DNA of 64,000 bases from Mycobacterium sp. shizuoka-1 (GTDB lineage Bacteria > Actinomycetota > Actinomycetes > Mycobacteriales > Mycobacteriaceae): NCBI RefSeq assembly GCF_002723835.1, contig NZ_BEWG01000081.1:1-64000 (forward strand). Direction: 5' to 3'. Below are positions 51,656-60,944 of this stretch, in pieces (the stretch's first letter is position 1; every line of letters starts with the position of its first letter). The position numbers and the translations under genes were made by a program. The notes below the pieces were generated by a model, which saw only the letters and a program-made list of their open reading frames with translations, had not been told where the DNA came from and did not search any database.

Positions 51656-52768
51656 ATGAAAACCAGGGCGGCTGTGTTGTTCGAGGCTGGCAAGCCCTTT
51701 GAGATCGTCGAGTTGGATCTTGACGGCCCCCGGGCAGGCGAAGTGCTGATCAGGTATGTGGCCGCCGGTTTGTGCCACTCCGATCTGCACCTGACCGACG
51801 GCGATCTGGTGCCTCGGTTCCCGATCGTCGGCGGCCACGAAGGTGCGGGCATCATCGAGGAGGTCGGCGCGGGCGTGACGAAGGTCAAGCCGGGTGATCA
51901 CGTGGTGTGTAGCTTCATCCCGAACTGTGGACGGTGTCGCTATTGCGCGACGGGGCGCTCCAACCTGTGCGACATGGGTGCGACGATTCTCGATGGCAAT
52001 ATGCCCGACGGGTCGTTCCGCTTCCACATGGGCGACACCGATTTCGGCGCGATGTGCATGCTGGGCACCTTCGCCGAGCGCGCGACCATCTCCGAGCATT
52101 CGGTGGTGAAGGTCGATGATTGGCTGCCGCTGCAGACAGCCGTTTTGGTGGGCTGCGGTGTGCCGACCGGGTGGGGGAGTGCCAATTATGCGGGCGCCGT
52201 CCGTGCCGGTGATACCACGGTGGTGTATGGCATCGGCGGCATCGGCATCAACGCGGTGCAGGGCGCAAAGCAGGCCGGCGCGAAGTATGTGGTCGCGGTG
52301 GATCCGGTCGAGTTCAAGCGCAATACCGCGGCGAAGTTCGGCGCAACGCACGTTGTCGCGACGGCCGAGGAGGCCGCCGAAAAGGTGACCGAGTTGACCT
52401 GGGGGCAGATGGCTGATCAGGCCATCATCACCGTCGGCACCGTCGATGAGCAGGTGGTGACCGAGGCCTTCAACGTCGTCGGGCGGGGCGGCACGGTGGT
52501 GATCACCGGGTTGGCCAACCCGGAGAAGTTGACCGTGCATGTCTCTGGCGGGGTGATGACGCTGTTCGAGAAGACGATCAAGGGCACGCTGTTCGGTTCG
52601 GCCAATCCGCAGTACGACATCGTCAAGCTGTTGCGGCTCTATGACGCCGGTCAGCTGAAACTCGACGAGCTGGTCACGAAGACGTACACGCTCGAGCAGG
52701 TGAATGAGGGCTACCAGGACTTGCGGGACGGCCACAACATCCGGGGCGTCATCACCCATGCGCAGTGA
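51656..52768 (+). CDS. Zinc-dependent alcohol dehydrogenase, NDMA-dependent type (AdhD-like)
   Basis: A 370-residue medium-chain dehydrogenase with C40, H61-E62 as catalytic zinc region and C91, C94, C97, C105 as structural zinc ligands. GIGGIGINAVQGAKQ is the Rossmann segment. ATG 51656 follows AAGGAGGAG. It is the second copy in the window of the type at 4555-5676. AdhD of the mymA operon is a recognisable relative. It probably oxidises the hydroxyacid or alcohol of the BVMO pathway. Confidence 0.92.
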   Translation: MKTRAAVLFEAGKPFEIVELDLDGPRAGEVLIRYVAAGLCHSDLHLTDGDLVPRFPIVGGHEGAGIIEEVGAGVTKVKPGDHVVCSFIPNCGRCRYCATGRSNLCDMGATILDGNMPDGSFRFHMGDTDFGAMCMLGTFAERATISEHSVVKVDDWLPLQTAVLVGCGVPTGWGSANYAGAVRAGDTTVVYGIGGIGINAVQGAKQAGAKYVVAVDPVEFKRNTAAKFGATHVVATAEEAAEKVTELTWGQMADQAIITVGTVDEQVVTEAFNVVGRGGTVVITGLANPEKLTVHVSGGVMTLFEKTIKGTLFGSANPQYDIVKLLRLYDAGQLKLDELVTKTYTLEQVNEGYQDLRDGHNIRGVITHAQ

Positions 52769-52804
52769 GCCCGGTACGCGTTCAGACGTTGCGAACGGTA
52801 CTGG

Positions 52805-53548
52805 CTAACCGCCGTTGTCTGATGATCGCGTTGTCGTGACGCCGTAGGGCCGGCGGGTGTTTCGGGGGCGAACGTACGGCACCGATGCCGACGGCGCGTC
52901 AGCTGCGTCGGTGGGCTCTGGCGGCGCGGTGTCATCGTCGGGGTCGAGCGGTGTGGTGAGAGACCGGGCAATCTGCTCGCCGAGTTCCTCGGGGCTGGCC
53001 GCTCCGTCGGCTCGAAACCACTTGTAGCACCAGTTCGCCGCTCCGAGGCACATGTTCACGTAGACCGTGGGGGTCATCCCCACGAGTTTGCCGGGGTGCC
53101 GTGCGAGGTGCTCCCGCAGAGCAGCGAGGAAGAGCTCCTCGAAGGTGCGTCGACGTTGCAGCACCTCGGTGAGGAGCTCGACGGGCAATTCCTGCTCCTC
53201 CTCGAAGCACACCGTGAGCAGTGCCTGATTGCGGCAGGTATAGGCCACCCGCGAGGCGATGAGACTGCGGATTGCGGCCAGCGGGGAATCCGCTTCGGCG
53301 ACTGTCTTTCGGCCCATCTCCAGACTCTCGTCGAGCATGTTCAAGTAGAGCCGCACCAGCAGTTCTTCCTTGCTTCGGAAGTAGTGGTACAGCGTGGGTT
53401 TCGACAGGCCGACGGCCGCCGCGATTTCGTTCATCGAGGTGGCGCGGAAGCCACGTCTGCTGAAGATTTCCATCGACTCGGAGAGCACCCGCTGCCGCTG
53501 AGCGTCCGCTTTCCTGAGCGACGCCTTGTACGGCGCGCTCCGCGCCAT
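52805..53548 (-). CDS. TetR-family transcriptional regulator
   Basis: A 247-residue TetR protein. ESMEIFSRRGFRATSMNEIA and GLSKPTLYHYFRSKEELL form the helix-turn-helix (about 20-65). The roughly 40-residue C-terminal tail is rich in Asp, Pro and Thr. ATG 53548 follows GGGAGC. It is divergent from the acyl-CoA dehydrogenase/carboxylase operon starting at 53672, its likely target, with a candidate operator at 53636-53647. Confidence 0.9.
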   Translation of the reverse strand: MARSAPYKASLRKADAQRQRVLSESMEIFSRRGFRATSMNEIAAAVGLSKPTLYHYFRSKEELLVRLYLNMLDESLEMGRKTVAEADSPLAAIRSLIASRVAYTCRNQALLTVCFEEEQELPVELLTEVLQRRRTFEELFLAALREHLARHPGKLVGMTPTVYVNMCLGAANWCYKWFRADGAASPEELGEQIARSLTTPLDPDDDTAPPEPTDAADAPSASVPYVRPRNTRRPYGVTTTRSSDNGG

Positions 53549-53602
53549 ATCTGCTCCCGTCTGCCGACCGACCCGGAGTGTCCACGGTATCTCTCGTAGG
53601 GG

Positions 53603-53647
53603 TTGACACGGGCAGCCGCCTCCGGGAAAAATCTCGACCGTCCGGTC
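53603..53647 (+). promoter_or_regulatory. Candidate promoter and TetR operator
   Basis: TTGACA at 53603-53608 is a consensus minus-35 hexamer on the plus strand; an A-rich run follows after about 17 bases. GACCG-TC-CGGTC at 53636-53647 is a perfect inverted repeat 24 bases before the dehydrogenase start, well placed for repression by the divergent TetR. Confidence 0.5.
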
Positions 53648-53671
53648 GGTCTAATTTTACGGGGCGATGCG

Positions 53672-54811
53672 ATGCCGTGGGAACTCGACGACGATCACGC
53701 GACTTTTCGCGAGGTATGTCGCGACTTCACCGACCGGGAGGTCCGTCCGCTGGTCGACACCGCCGAATCCGGTGGCGTCTTCCCCGCCGAACTGTGGAAA
53801 CCGTTGGGTGCCGCCGGCCTGCTGGGTCTGATGATGCCCGAGGAGTACGGCGGATCGGGCGGCGACGCGCTTGCCGTCGCGATCCTTGCCGAGGAACTCA
53901 CCCGCGCGAGCGGCGGTATCGCCGTGACCGCCCTGGTCAGCGCCTACATGGCGGGCCCTCACCTGGTCCGGGATGGCACCGACGAGCAGCGGCAGCGCTG
54001 GCTTGCGCCGCTCGCCGCGGGTGAAGCGGTGGCCGCCATCGCGGTCACCGAGCCGGGGACCGGGTCCGATGTCGCGGGCATTACCACGCGGGCCCGCCGT
54101 ACCCACGACGGCTGGGTGCTCGCCGGGCGGAAGATGTTCATCACCAACGCGGGCCTGGCCGACGTGATAATCGTGGCCGCCCGTACCGGAGGGCCGCGGC
54201 ATTCGGGTATCACTCTGTTCGCGGTTGAGCGTGACACCCCGGGCTTGGCGGTGGGTCGGCCGCTGCGCAAGATGGGCTGGCACTCCTCGGACACTCGTGA
54301 GGTCATTCTCGACGAGGTCGCCGTGCCGGCCTCCGCCGTCGTCGGTGCCGAGAACCGCGGCTTCCACCAGATCATGCAGGGATTTCAGCTGGAGCGAATC
54401 GCCCTCGCCGGGATGGGCCTCGGGCATGCCGCTGAGTGCTTGGACCTGGTCAGGGCCTACGTGCGCGAGCGGGAGGTCTTTGGCGCTCCGTTGGCGCACC
54501 TGCAGACGGTTCGACACCGAATCGCGGTGATGGAAATCGAGCTGGAGGCGGCCCGGTTGCTGACGTACCGGGGCGCGGTGCGGCTCGATTGTGGGCATCC
54601 CGAGGCGGGTTCATCGGTGGCCCGGGCGAAGTACTTCGCCGCGGTGGCGGCCAACCGGATCGTCGACGAGGCCGTGCAATTGTTCGGTGGCGCCGGCTTT
54701 GTCGAAGAGGCGCCGATCGCGCGGCACTACCGCGACGCCCGGATTTTGCGGATTGGCGGCGGCGCCGACGAGGTGCAGCTCGAGATCCTGGCCAAGGCGA
54801 TGGCGTCGTGA
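53672..54811 (+). CDS. Acyl-CoA dehydrogenase
   Basis: A 379-residue dehydrogenase. IAVTEPGTGSDVAGITT and YVREREVFGAPLAHLQTVRH are signatures. MMPEEYGGSGG, and at the C-terminus RILRIGGGADEVQLEILAKA replaces the common GTSEIQ ending. The chosen ATG opens MPWELDDDHATF, the usual family start. It overlaps the carboxylase beta gene by GTGA. In M. tuberculosis a similar order occurs as fadE13-accD2-accA2-fadE12. Confidence 0.9.
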   Translation: MPWELDDDHATFREVCRDFTDREVRPLVDTAESGGVFPAELWKPLGAAGLLGLMMPEEYGGSGGDALAVAILAEELTRASGGIAVTALVSAYMAGPHLVRDGTDEQRQRWLAPLAAGEAVAAIAVTEPGTGSDVAGITTRARRTHDGWVLAGRKMFITNAGLADVIIVAARTGGPRHSGITLFAVERDTPGLAVGRPLRKMGWHSSDTREVILDEVAVPASAVVGAENRGFHQIMQGFQLERIALAGMGLGHAAECLDLVRAYVREREVFGAPLAHLQTVRHRIAVMEIELEAARLLTYRGAVRLDCGHPEAGSSVARAKYFAAVAANRIVDEAVQLFGGAGFVEEAPIARHYRDARILRIGGGADEVQLEILAKAMAS

Positions 54812-56361
54812 CGGCGACTACCACCACCGTGCCGAATGTGGCCGCCGATGGTCGACCGACCACCCGGGATGTCGCGGCCGCCATCGACCACGCCCGCCGC
54901 GGCGGGGACTGCACCCGCTGGCCGGAAAAGCTGCCCGTCCGGGACCGTCTCGCGGTGCTGTTCGATCCGGGGACGTTCGTTGAGGACGGCTTGTTGGCGT
55001 CGGCTGCCGACGCCGGGTTGCCGGCCGATGGTGTGATCACCGGTGTCGGCGGCGTGGAGGGCCGTCCGGTCGCCGTGATCGCGCACGACTTCACGGTGAA
55101 GGCCGGCTCCTGGGGGGCGTTGACCTGCGAAAAGCAGATCCGCATTCTCGAACGGGCTGATCGAGACCTGCTTCCGGTGGTATATCTGGTCGATTCCGCG
55201 GGCGGGCGGCTGACCGATCAGATGGGTTTTTTCCCGGGCCGCCGCGGCGCGTCGGCGATCTTTCACATGCAGGTGCGGCTGTCCGGGCGGGTGCCGCAGA
55301 TCTGCTGTCTGCACGGACCGTCGGCCGCCGGCGGCGCCTACATGCCCGCCTTCTGCGACTGGGTCGGCATGGTCAACGGGAACGCATCGATGTATCTGGC
55401 CAGTCCGCGTGTCGCGGAGAAGGTCACCGGTGAGCGCACCACGCTGCAGGAGATGGGTGGGGCGATGATGCACGCGACCGTCTCCGGGTGCGGCGACGAG
55501 GTGTTCGACACCGACTGGGAGGCCATCGCGGCGGCCCGGCTGCTGTTGTCGTACCTGCCGGACGACTTTCGCGCCCCGCCCGCGCGGCGCGGGGCCGCTG
55601 AGCCCGAGCGGCCGCTGGGGGACGTGGTTCCCGACGACCCCAACACCGCCTACGACGTCCGTGACGTGATCGACGGCATCGTCGATGGTGGGTCATTCTT
55701 CGAGATCAAAGCCCGCTGGGCGCGGGAGATCGTGGTGGGCCTCGCCCGGCTGGACGGCCGTGTCGTCGGCATCGTGGCGAACCAGCCGAGCGTCCGAAGC
55801 GGGGCCATCTTCGTGGACTCCGCGGACAAGGCGGCGCGGTTCATCTCGATGTGCGATGCGTTCGGCATCTCGTTGGTGTTCCTTCAGGACGTTCCCGGCT
55901 TCATGGTCGGCGTCGAGGTCGAGCGCCAAGGCATCATCCGGCACGGCGCCAAGATGGTGGCCGCGATGTCATCTGCAGAGGTGCCGAAGTACACCGTCGT
56001 GCTGCGCAAGGCCTACGCTGCCGGTTACTACGCGATGTGTGCCCCCGGCTTCGAACCCCGGGCCACTCTCGCGTTACCGACGGCCACCATTGGAGCCATG
56101 TCCGCCGAGGCGTCGGTGAACGCGGTGTACGCCAACAAGATGGCAGCCATCGCGGACGAGGATGAGCGCGCCGCGTACATCGCTGCCCGTACCGTCGAGC
56201 AGCAGGCCGACGTCGACCTGTTCCGGATGGCCAGCGATCTCGTCGTCGATGCCGTCGTCGGCCCGGGTTCGCTACGCGCCGAGCTGGTCGCCAGGATGGT
56301 CGACGCCGACCGTTGGACCCGGTCGTCGCGACGCCGCCATCACCTGATCAGCCCCGTGTAG
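54808..56361 (+). CDS. Acyl-CoA carboxylase beta (carboxyltransferase) subunit, AccD2-like
   Basis: A 517-residue carboxyltransferase. HGPSAAGGAYMPAFCD and VFLQDVPGFMVGVEVERQG are the substrate and biotin sites. It resembles AccD2 more than the AccD1-like subunit at 20785. GTG 54808 overlaps the dehydrogenase stop. Its alpha partner is three genes down (59050-60801), separated by a ligase and a MaoC hydratase. The substrate is not evident. Confidence 0.9.
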   Translation: MTATTTTVPNVAADGRPTTRDVAAAIDHARRGGDCTRWPEKLPVRDRLAVLFDPGTFVEDGLLASAADAGLPADGVITGVGGVEGRPVAVIAHDFTVKAGSWGALTCEKQIRILERADRDLLPVVYLVDSAGGRLTDQMGFFPGRRGASAIFHMQVRLSGRVPQICCLHGPSAAGGAYMPAFCDWVGMVNGNASMYLASPRVAEKVTGERTTLQEMGGAMMHATVSGCGDEVFDTDWEAIAAARLLLSYLPDDFRAPPARRGAAEPERPLGDVVPDDPNTAYDVRDVIDGIVDGGSFFEIKARWAREIVVGLARLDGRVVGIVANQPSVRSGAIFVDSADKAARFISMCDAFGISLVFLQDVPGFMVGVEVERQGIIRHGAKMVAAMSSAEVPKYTVVLRKAYAAGYYAMCAPGFEPRATLALPTATIGAMSAEASVNAVYANKMAAIADEDERAAYIAARTVEQQADVDLFRMASDLVVDAVVGPGSLRAELVARMVDADRWTRSSRRRHHLISPV

Positions 56362-56387
56362 CCAGCTACCCGCCCCGGAGGACAACG

Positions 56388-58343
56388 ATGTCGCAACGCA
56401 GAACTCAGGACACCCCGCGCAACACTTCGTCCGACCCGCTGACCCAGCTCATCGCCGACCCACTGCGCCCCCTTCCGCCGGCGTGGGTCGTGCCGGGGCG
56501 GGTGGCCGCGTTGGAGCACGCCCGGTCCTTCGTGACCGCCGACGACTACTGGGAGTGGGTGGCGCGCCAGCAACGCTGGTCACAACCCTGGCGCACCGTG
56601 CGTACCGGCGATATGTCCGACTTCCGCTACTTCGAGGGCGGACGGATCAATGTCGCCGACAACTGTGTGGACCGGTGGGCCGAGCAGCAGGCCACCGCAG
56701 AACGGACGGCGGTGATCTGGGAGGGCGAACCCGGTGACGTCCGCACACTGAGCTATGCCGAGTTGGCCGACGAAGTCTCACGTCTGGCGGCCGGACTGCT
56801 CGCGCTCGGCGTCCGCAAGGGTGACGTCGTGGGCGTTTACATGCAGAACCTGATCGAGGCGTTCACCACCATCCACGCCTGCAACCGGATCGGCGCGATC
56901 TACACCGTCCTGTTCTCCGGGTTCGGCGAAGACGCGGTCGCGTCGCGGCTGCAGGCGGCGCGCGCCTCCGTGGTGGTGGTGGCCGACGCGAGCTACCGGC
57001 GCGGCCGGCTCATCCCGCTGCTGGAGACCCTGCGCTTGGCCCGCACGCGCGCTCCCTCCGTGCGCGCCACGGTCGTGGTGGACCGAACCGGCAACCGCGT
57101 CGCGCTCCAGGAGGGCGAGCACGCCTACGGCGCAATCCTGGAGGCGGGCGCCGCGGGCACACCGCCGGTGCCGCTCGACCCGAACGAGGCGTCGTTTCTG
57201 ATCTTCACCAGCGGCACGGAGGCCAAACCCAAAGGCCTGGTGCACACCGTCGCCGGTTTCCTCCTCGGCGCGTGGGCGAATGCCCACTGGCAGGTCGGCT
57301 ACGAGCCGGATGACGTGTACTGGGTGGCCGCCGATGTCGGTTGGCTGACCTTTCCGATCCAGGCCGTCGTCGGCGGGCTGGCCTGCGGCATGACAATCGC
57401 CTGCTACGAGGGCGCCCCCGACACCCCGACCGCCGCCCGGTTTTACCAGATCTGCCAGCGGCATCGAGTCACCAAGGTACTTGCCGCACCGACTTTCGCC
57501 CGCATGCTGCGCAAGTTCGGCGACGACCTGGCCGCCGAACATCCTCTGAGCCTGAAGCTGATCACGATGCAGGGCGAGCCGCTCGACGCGGACACCTTCG
57601 AGTGGACGACGAACACCTTCGGCATCCCGGTGGTGAACGCCTACGGCCAGACCGAGACCGGCTCGACCTGGACCTACCCGGTGTATGGGGTGGAGGCACT
57701 GAAGGCCGGTTCGGTCGGCACCCCCGCCCCGGGGCATGAGTACGCGGTGGTCGATCGCGACGGCGAGCCGGTCCCGCCGGGCGTCAAGGGGAACCTGGTG
57801 CTGACCGCCCCGTTCCCCACACTTGCGCGCACCGTGTGGGATGACCACAACCGTTACCTCGCCACCTACTTTTCCGATTTCCCCGGCCGCTACGCGACTC
57901 ACGACGAGGCGGTCGTCGATTTCGACGGGCACCTGTGGGTGCTGGGCCGCGCGGACGATGTCATCAATGTGGCGGCGCACCGCATCTCGACGATGGAGAT
58001 CGAGGCCGTCGTCACCGCGCACCCCGGCGTCGTCGAGGCGGCGGTGGTCGGGGTGCCGCACGAGACCAAGGGGACGGTGCCGGTCGCGTTCGTGACGCTC
58101 GGCCACGACGTCGCGCTCGAGGACGTACGGGAAGACATCAAGCGCCGCGTCGTCGATGAATTGGGCGGCTACGCCCAGCTGGATCGCGTTTACCTCACCG
58201 AATCGATGCCGAAGACACGGACCGGCAAGACGATGCGCCGGTTGCTGCGCGATTTCGTCGTGCACGGGAAGCCGACCGGCGACACCAGTGCGGTTGAGGA
58301 TCTGTCCGCATTGGACGTTGTCGCGAACGCGGTCCGGGAGTGA
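56388..58343 (+). CDS. Acetyl-CoA synthetase-like AMP-forming ligase
   Basis: A 651-residue ligase of the Acs/acetoacetyl-CoA synthetase size class, with the N-terminal YWEWVARQQRWSQPW cap. IFTSGTEAKPKGLVH is the phosphate loop, NAYGQTETGSTW the A5 region, GRADDVINVAAHRIST the hinge, and PKTRTGKTMRR the catalytic lysine. The A5 region differs from the WWQTETG of acetate-specific Acs, so a larger short or branched acid is likely. ATG 56388 follows GGAGGAC. Confidence 0.9.
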   Translation: MSQRRTQDTPRNTSSDPLTQLIADPLRPLPPAWVVPGRVAALEHARSFVTADDYWEWVARQQRWSQPWRTVRTGDMSDFRYFEGGRINVADNCVDRWAEQQATAERTAVIWEGEPGDVRTLSYAELADEVSRLAAGLLALGVRKGDVVGVYMQNLIEAFTTIHACNRIGAIYTVLFSGFGEDAVASRLQAARASVVVVADASYRRGRLIPLLETLRLARTRAPSVRATVVVDRTGNRVALQEGEHAYGAILEAGAAGTPPVPLDPNEASFLIFTSGTEAKPKGLVHTVAGFLLGAWANAHWQVGYEPDDVYWVAADVGWLTFPIQAVVGGLACGMTIACYEGAPDTPTAARFYQICQRHRVTKVLAAPTFARMLRKFGDDLAAEHPLSLKLITMQGEPLDADTFEWTTNTFGIPVVNAYGQTETGSTWTYPVYGVEALKAGSVGTPAPGHEYAVVDRDGEPVPPGVKGNLVLTAPFPTLARTVWDDHNRYLATYFSDFPGRYATHDEAVVDFDGHLWVLGRADDVINVAAHRISTMEIEAVVTAHPGVVEAAVVGVPHETKGTVPVAFVTLGHDVALEDVREDIKRRVVDELGGYAQLDRVYLTESMPKTRTGKTMRRLLRDFVVHGKPTGDTSAVEDLSALDVVANAVRE

Positions 58344-58439
58344 GCGCCATGCGCACCACGCGCTCCAGGACCTCCCGAGCAGGGGCGGCGACCACGCAGC
58401 CCGAATTCTCCGCTGACCCCTTTCCCGGCAGGAGGACCG

Positions 58440-58973
58440 ATGACAGGAACTGACGAGCGCGCGGTGTCCGGCCGCTGGTTCGAAGAGCTCGAGGTCGGGA
58501 CCATGGTCCGGCACGCAAACCGGCGCACCGTCACCGAAACCGACAACGTGCTGTTCACGACGATGACGATGAACCCCGCGCCACTGCACCTGGACGCGGA
58601 CTACGCAGCCTCGACCGAGTTCGGCCGTCCCCTGGTCAACAGCATGTTCACCGTCGCGCTGGTGGTCGGGCTGTCGGTTCCCGAGCTGACCCTGGGCACA
58701 ATCGTCGCCCAGCTCGGGCTTGACAACGTCAGCTTTCCGAAGCCGGTGTTCCCCGGCGACACCGTGCGCGTCGAAACCGAGGTCGTCGCGGCCCGGCCTT
58801 CGCGATCACGGCCCGACGCCGGTCTCGTCGTGTTCGAGCATCGGGCCTACAACCAGCGCGACGAGTTGGTCTGCCGGGCCCGGCGGACCGGCCTCATGCA
58901 CCGGCGACCTCGCGGCCCTCGCGACGATGGCGTGCCGAATGGGGGCCGCACCAAGAGCACCAAGACCACTTGA
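58440..58973 (+). CDS. MaoC-family dehydratase (hotdog fold)
   Basis: A 177-residue hydratase. TETDNVLFTTMTMNPAPLH then LDADYAASTEFGRPLVNSMF is the MaoC/mesaconyl-type hydratase block, and FPGDTVRVETEV the hotdog core. It would hydrate an unsaturated, possibly carboxylated, CoA thioester from this operon. The C-terminal about 20 residues are basic and low-complexity. ATG 58440 follows AGGAGGACCG. Confidence 0.9.
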   Translation: MTGTDERAVSGRWFEELEVGTMVRHANRRTVTETDNVLFTTMTMNPAPLHLDADYAASTEFGRPLVNSMFTVALVVGLSVPELTLGTIVAQLGLDNVSFPKPVFPGDTVRVETEVVAARPSRSRPDAGLVVFEHRAYNQRDELVCRARRTGLMHRRPRGPRDDGVPNGGRTKSTKTT

Positions 58974-59049
58974 TCTACTCCGAACGCGGGCTCGACCGCC
59001 TTCTATGTGGTCGCGCTCGCGTGATCGCCCGTCGAACAGGAGACTCCCG

Positions 59050-60801
59050 GTGCTGACCGACGAACCGCCCGCACCGCTGAGAAGCGTTCTCGTCGCTAAC
59101 CGCGGCGAAATCGCCGTGCGGGTAATCCGCGCGGCCCGCGACGCCGGACTGCGCAGCGTCGCCGTCTACGGGGAGCCCGACCGTTACGCCCTGCATGTGC
59201 GGGAAGCCGATGAGGCTGTCGCCTTGGGCGGCACCGATTTGGCGTCGACCTACCTCGATCGCAGCGCGCTGGTCAGCGCTGCCCTCGCGGCTGATGCCGA
59301 CTGCGTGCACCCTGGGTACGGCTTCCTGTCCGAGGATGCCGATTTCGCCCAGGCCGTGCTCGACGCAGGGCTGGTCTGGATCGGCCCGCCGCCCAACACG
59401 ATTCGCCGGCTGGGCGACAAAGTCGCCGCCCGCAAGATCGCGCGCGACGTTGGTGCCCCGCTGGCCGAGGGGACCACAGCACCCGTTCGCGATGCCGCGG
59501 AAGTCGCGGACTTTGCTCGGCGCCACGGATTTCCACTCGTGATCAAGGCGGCCTTCGGGGGCGGCGGCCGCGGACTCAAGGTTGTGCGCGACGAGGCCGA
59601 AATCCCCGAGGCCTTCGCTGCGGCCACCCGCGAGGCAGCCGCGTCATGTGGTCGCGGCGAGTGCTTCGCCGAGCGATTTCTCGACCGCGCCCGCCACGTC
59701 GAGGCGCAAGTGCTCGCCGACACTCACGGAACCGTGCTCGTTGTCGGGTTGCGGGACTGCTCCCTGCAGCGCCGCAACCAGAAGCTCATCGAGGAGGCGC
59801 CCGCACCGTTTCTCACCCCAGACCAGGAGCAGGCTCTGCGTCGCTCGTCACAGCGAATCTGTCGTGCCGCCGGGTACGTAAGCGCCGGCACCGTCGAATA
59901 TTTGCTCGGCGCGGACGGCACGCTGTCCTTCCTCGAGGTCAACACCCGACTGCAGGTCGAGCACGCGGTCACCGAGGAGAGCACGGGCCTCGACCTGGTG
60001 GCCGAGCAATTCCGCATCGCGGGGGGAGCTGCGCTCGCAACCGACGCACCACCGGCACGCGCCCACAGCATCGAGTTCCGCCTCACCGCCGAGGACCCGG
60101 CGATGGGTTTCCTGCCTTCGCCGGGCACACTCACTCGTTTTCAGCTGCCAACCGGACCGGGGGTCCGGGTCGACACCGGCGTTGTCGAGGGCGACACGGT
60201 CGACGGCCGATTCGACTCGATGTTCGCCAAACTCATCGTGACCGGGCGCGACCGCACCCAGGCCGTCGGCAGAGCTCGGCGGGCCCTTGCGGAAACACGA
60301 ATCGAGGGAGTGCACACGCCGGTCTCGGTTTACCGTCAGATCCTCGACCATCCGGCGTTCGCCGGCGACTATGCGTTCGAGGTACACAATCGCTGGATCG
60401 AGGAAGACCTCGATCAGATCGTGCTCGAGCCCGAATCAGCCGGTGACCACCTCAACGTCCGCGTGGGGCGCCGGCTGATGTCGGTGCACGTTCCCGGTCT
60501 GGCAACTCTGGGGGACAGGGCTGTGGCGATTCGCCGGGAATCGGGGCAGCTTCGGCACGCCGACGACGAAGAGGTCGCCGGTGACGGCGTCACCGCGCCG
60601 ATGAATGGAACCCTGGTCCGCGTCGCTGTCGCCGACGGACAATCCATCAACAAAGGAGATTTGATCGCAATAGTCGAGGCGATGAAGATGGAGAACCCGG
60701 TGCTGGCGCACCGTGCAGGAACCGTGATGTCTCTTGCAGTGTCGGTCGGCATGTCTGTCGCGGCCGGGACCACGCTCTGCACGATCGACGACTCCTATTA
60801 G
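59050..60801 (+). CDS. Acyl-CoA carboxylase alpha subunit (biotin carboxylase plus BCCP), compact
   Basis: A 583-residue protein, about 80 residues shorter than the alpha subunit at 22389. RSVLVANRGEIAVRVI opens the biotin carboxylase domain, with HPGYGFLSEDADF, AFGGGGRGLK and FLEVNTRLQVEHAVTE. The biotinyl domain has EAMKMENPV with the lysine at 546. The linker between them, where the BT domain binds the beta subunit, is unusually short. GTG 59050 follows AGGAGA. It pairs with the beta subunit at 54808. Confidence 0.92.
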   Translation: MLTDEPPAPLRSVLVANRGEIAVRVIRAARDAGLRSVAVYGEPDRYALHVREADEAVALGGTDLASTYLDRSALVSAALAADADCVHPGYGFLSEDADFAQAVLDAGLVWIGPPPNTIRRLGDKVAARKIARDVGAPLAEGTTAPVRDAAEVADFARRHGFPLVIKAAFGGGGRGLKVVRDEAEIPEAFAAATREAAASCGRGECFAERFLDRARHVEAQVLADTHGTVLVVGLRDCSLQRRNQKLIEEAPAPFLTPDQEQALRRSSQRICRAAGYVSAGTVEYLLGADGTLSFLEVNTRLQVEHAVTEESTGLDLVAEQFRIAGGAALATDAPPARAHSIEFRLTAEDPAMGFLPSPGTLTRFQLPTGPGVRVDTGVVEGDTVDGRFDSMFAKLIVTGRDRTQAVGRARRALAETRIEGVHTPVSVYRQILDHPAFAGDYAFEVHNRWIEEDLDQIVLEPESAGDHLNVRVGRRLMSVHVPGLATLGDRAVAIRRESGQLRHADDEEVAGDGVTAPMNGTLVRVAVADGQSINKGDLIAIVEAMKMENPVLAHRAGTVMSLAVSVGMSVAAGTTLCTIDDSY

Positions 60802-60837
60802 AACACCAGCCGGGTCGAACCCGATCGCGGCCAGAAC

Positions 60838-60895
60838 ATATCCCGCTGATTTCACCTACCGACAAGATATCCCGCTGATTTCACCTACCGACAAG
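60838..60895. repeat. Perfect 29-bp tandem repeat between convergent genes
   Basis: The 29-mer starting ATATCCCGCTGATTTCACCT occurs at 60838-60866 and again at 60867-60895 without gap. It lies in the 143-base gap between the carboxylase and the convergent SRPBCC gene. No function is evident; probably a slippage duplication. Confidence 0.96.
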
Positions 60896-60944
60896 TTTCT
60901 GATCGTGGCTGGCGATACCGATGGCGGGCGGTCCGGCAGTTAAG

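Noticed and set aside
53603..53671. TTG start giving a longer acyl-CoA dehydrogenase
   Set aside because: The TTG is part of the TTGACA promoter hexamer, and the added residues match nothing in the family.
56778..58589. 603-codon minus-strand open frame opposite the Acs-like ligase
   Set aside because: Antisense shadow of a clear ligase gene.
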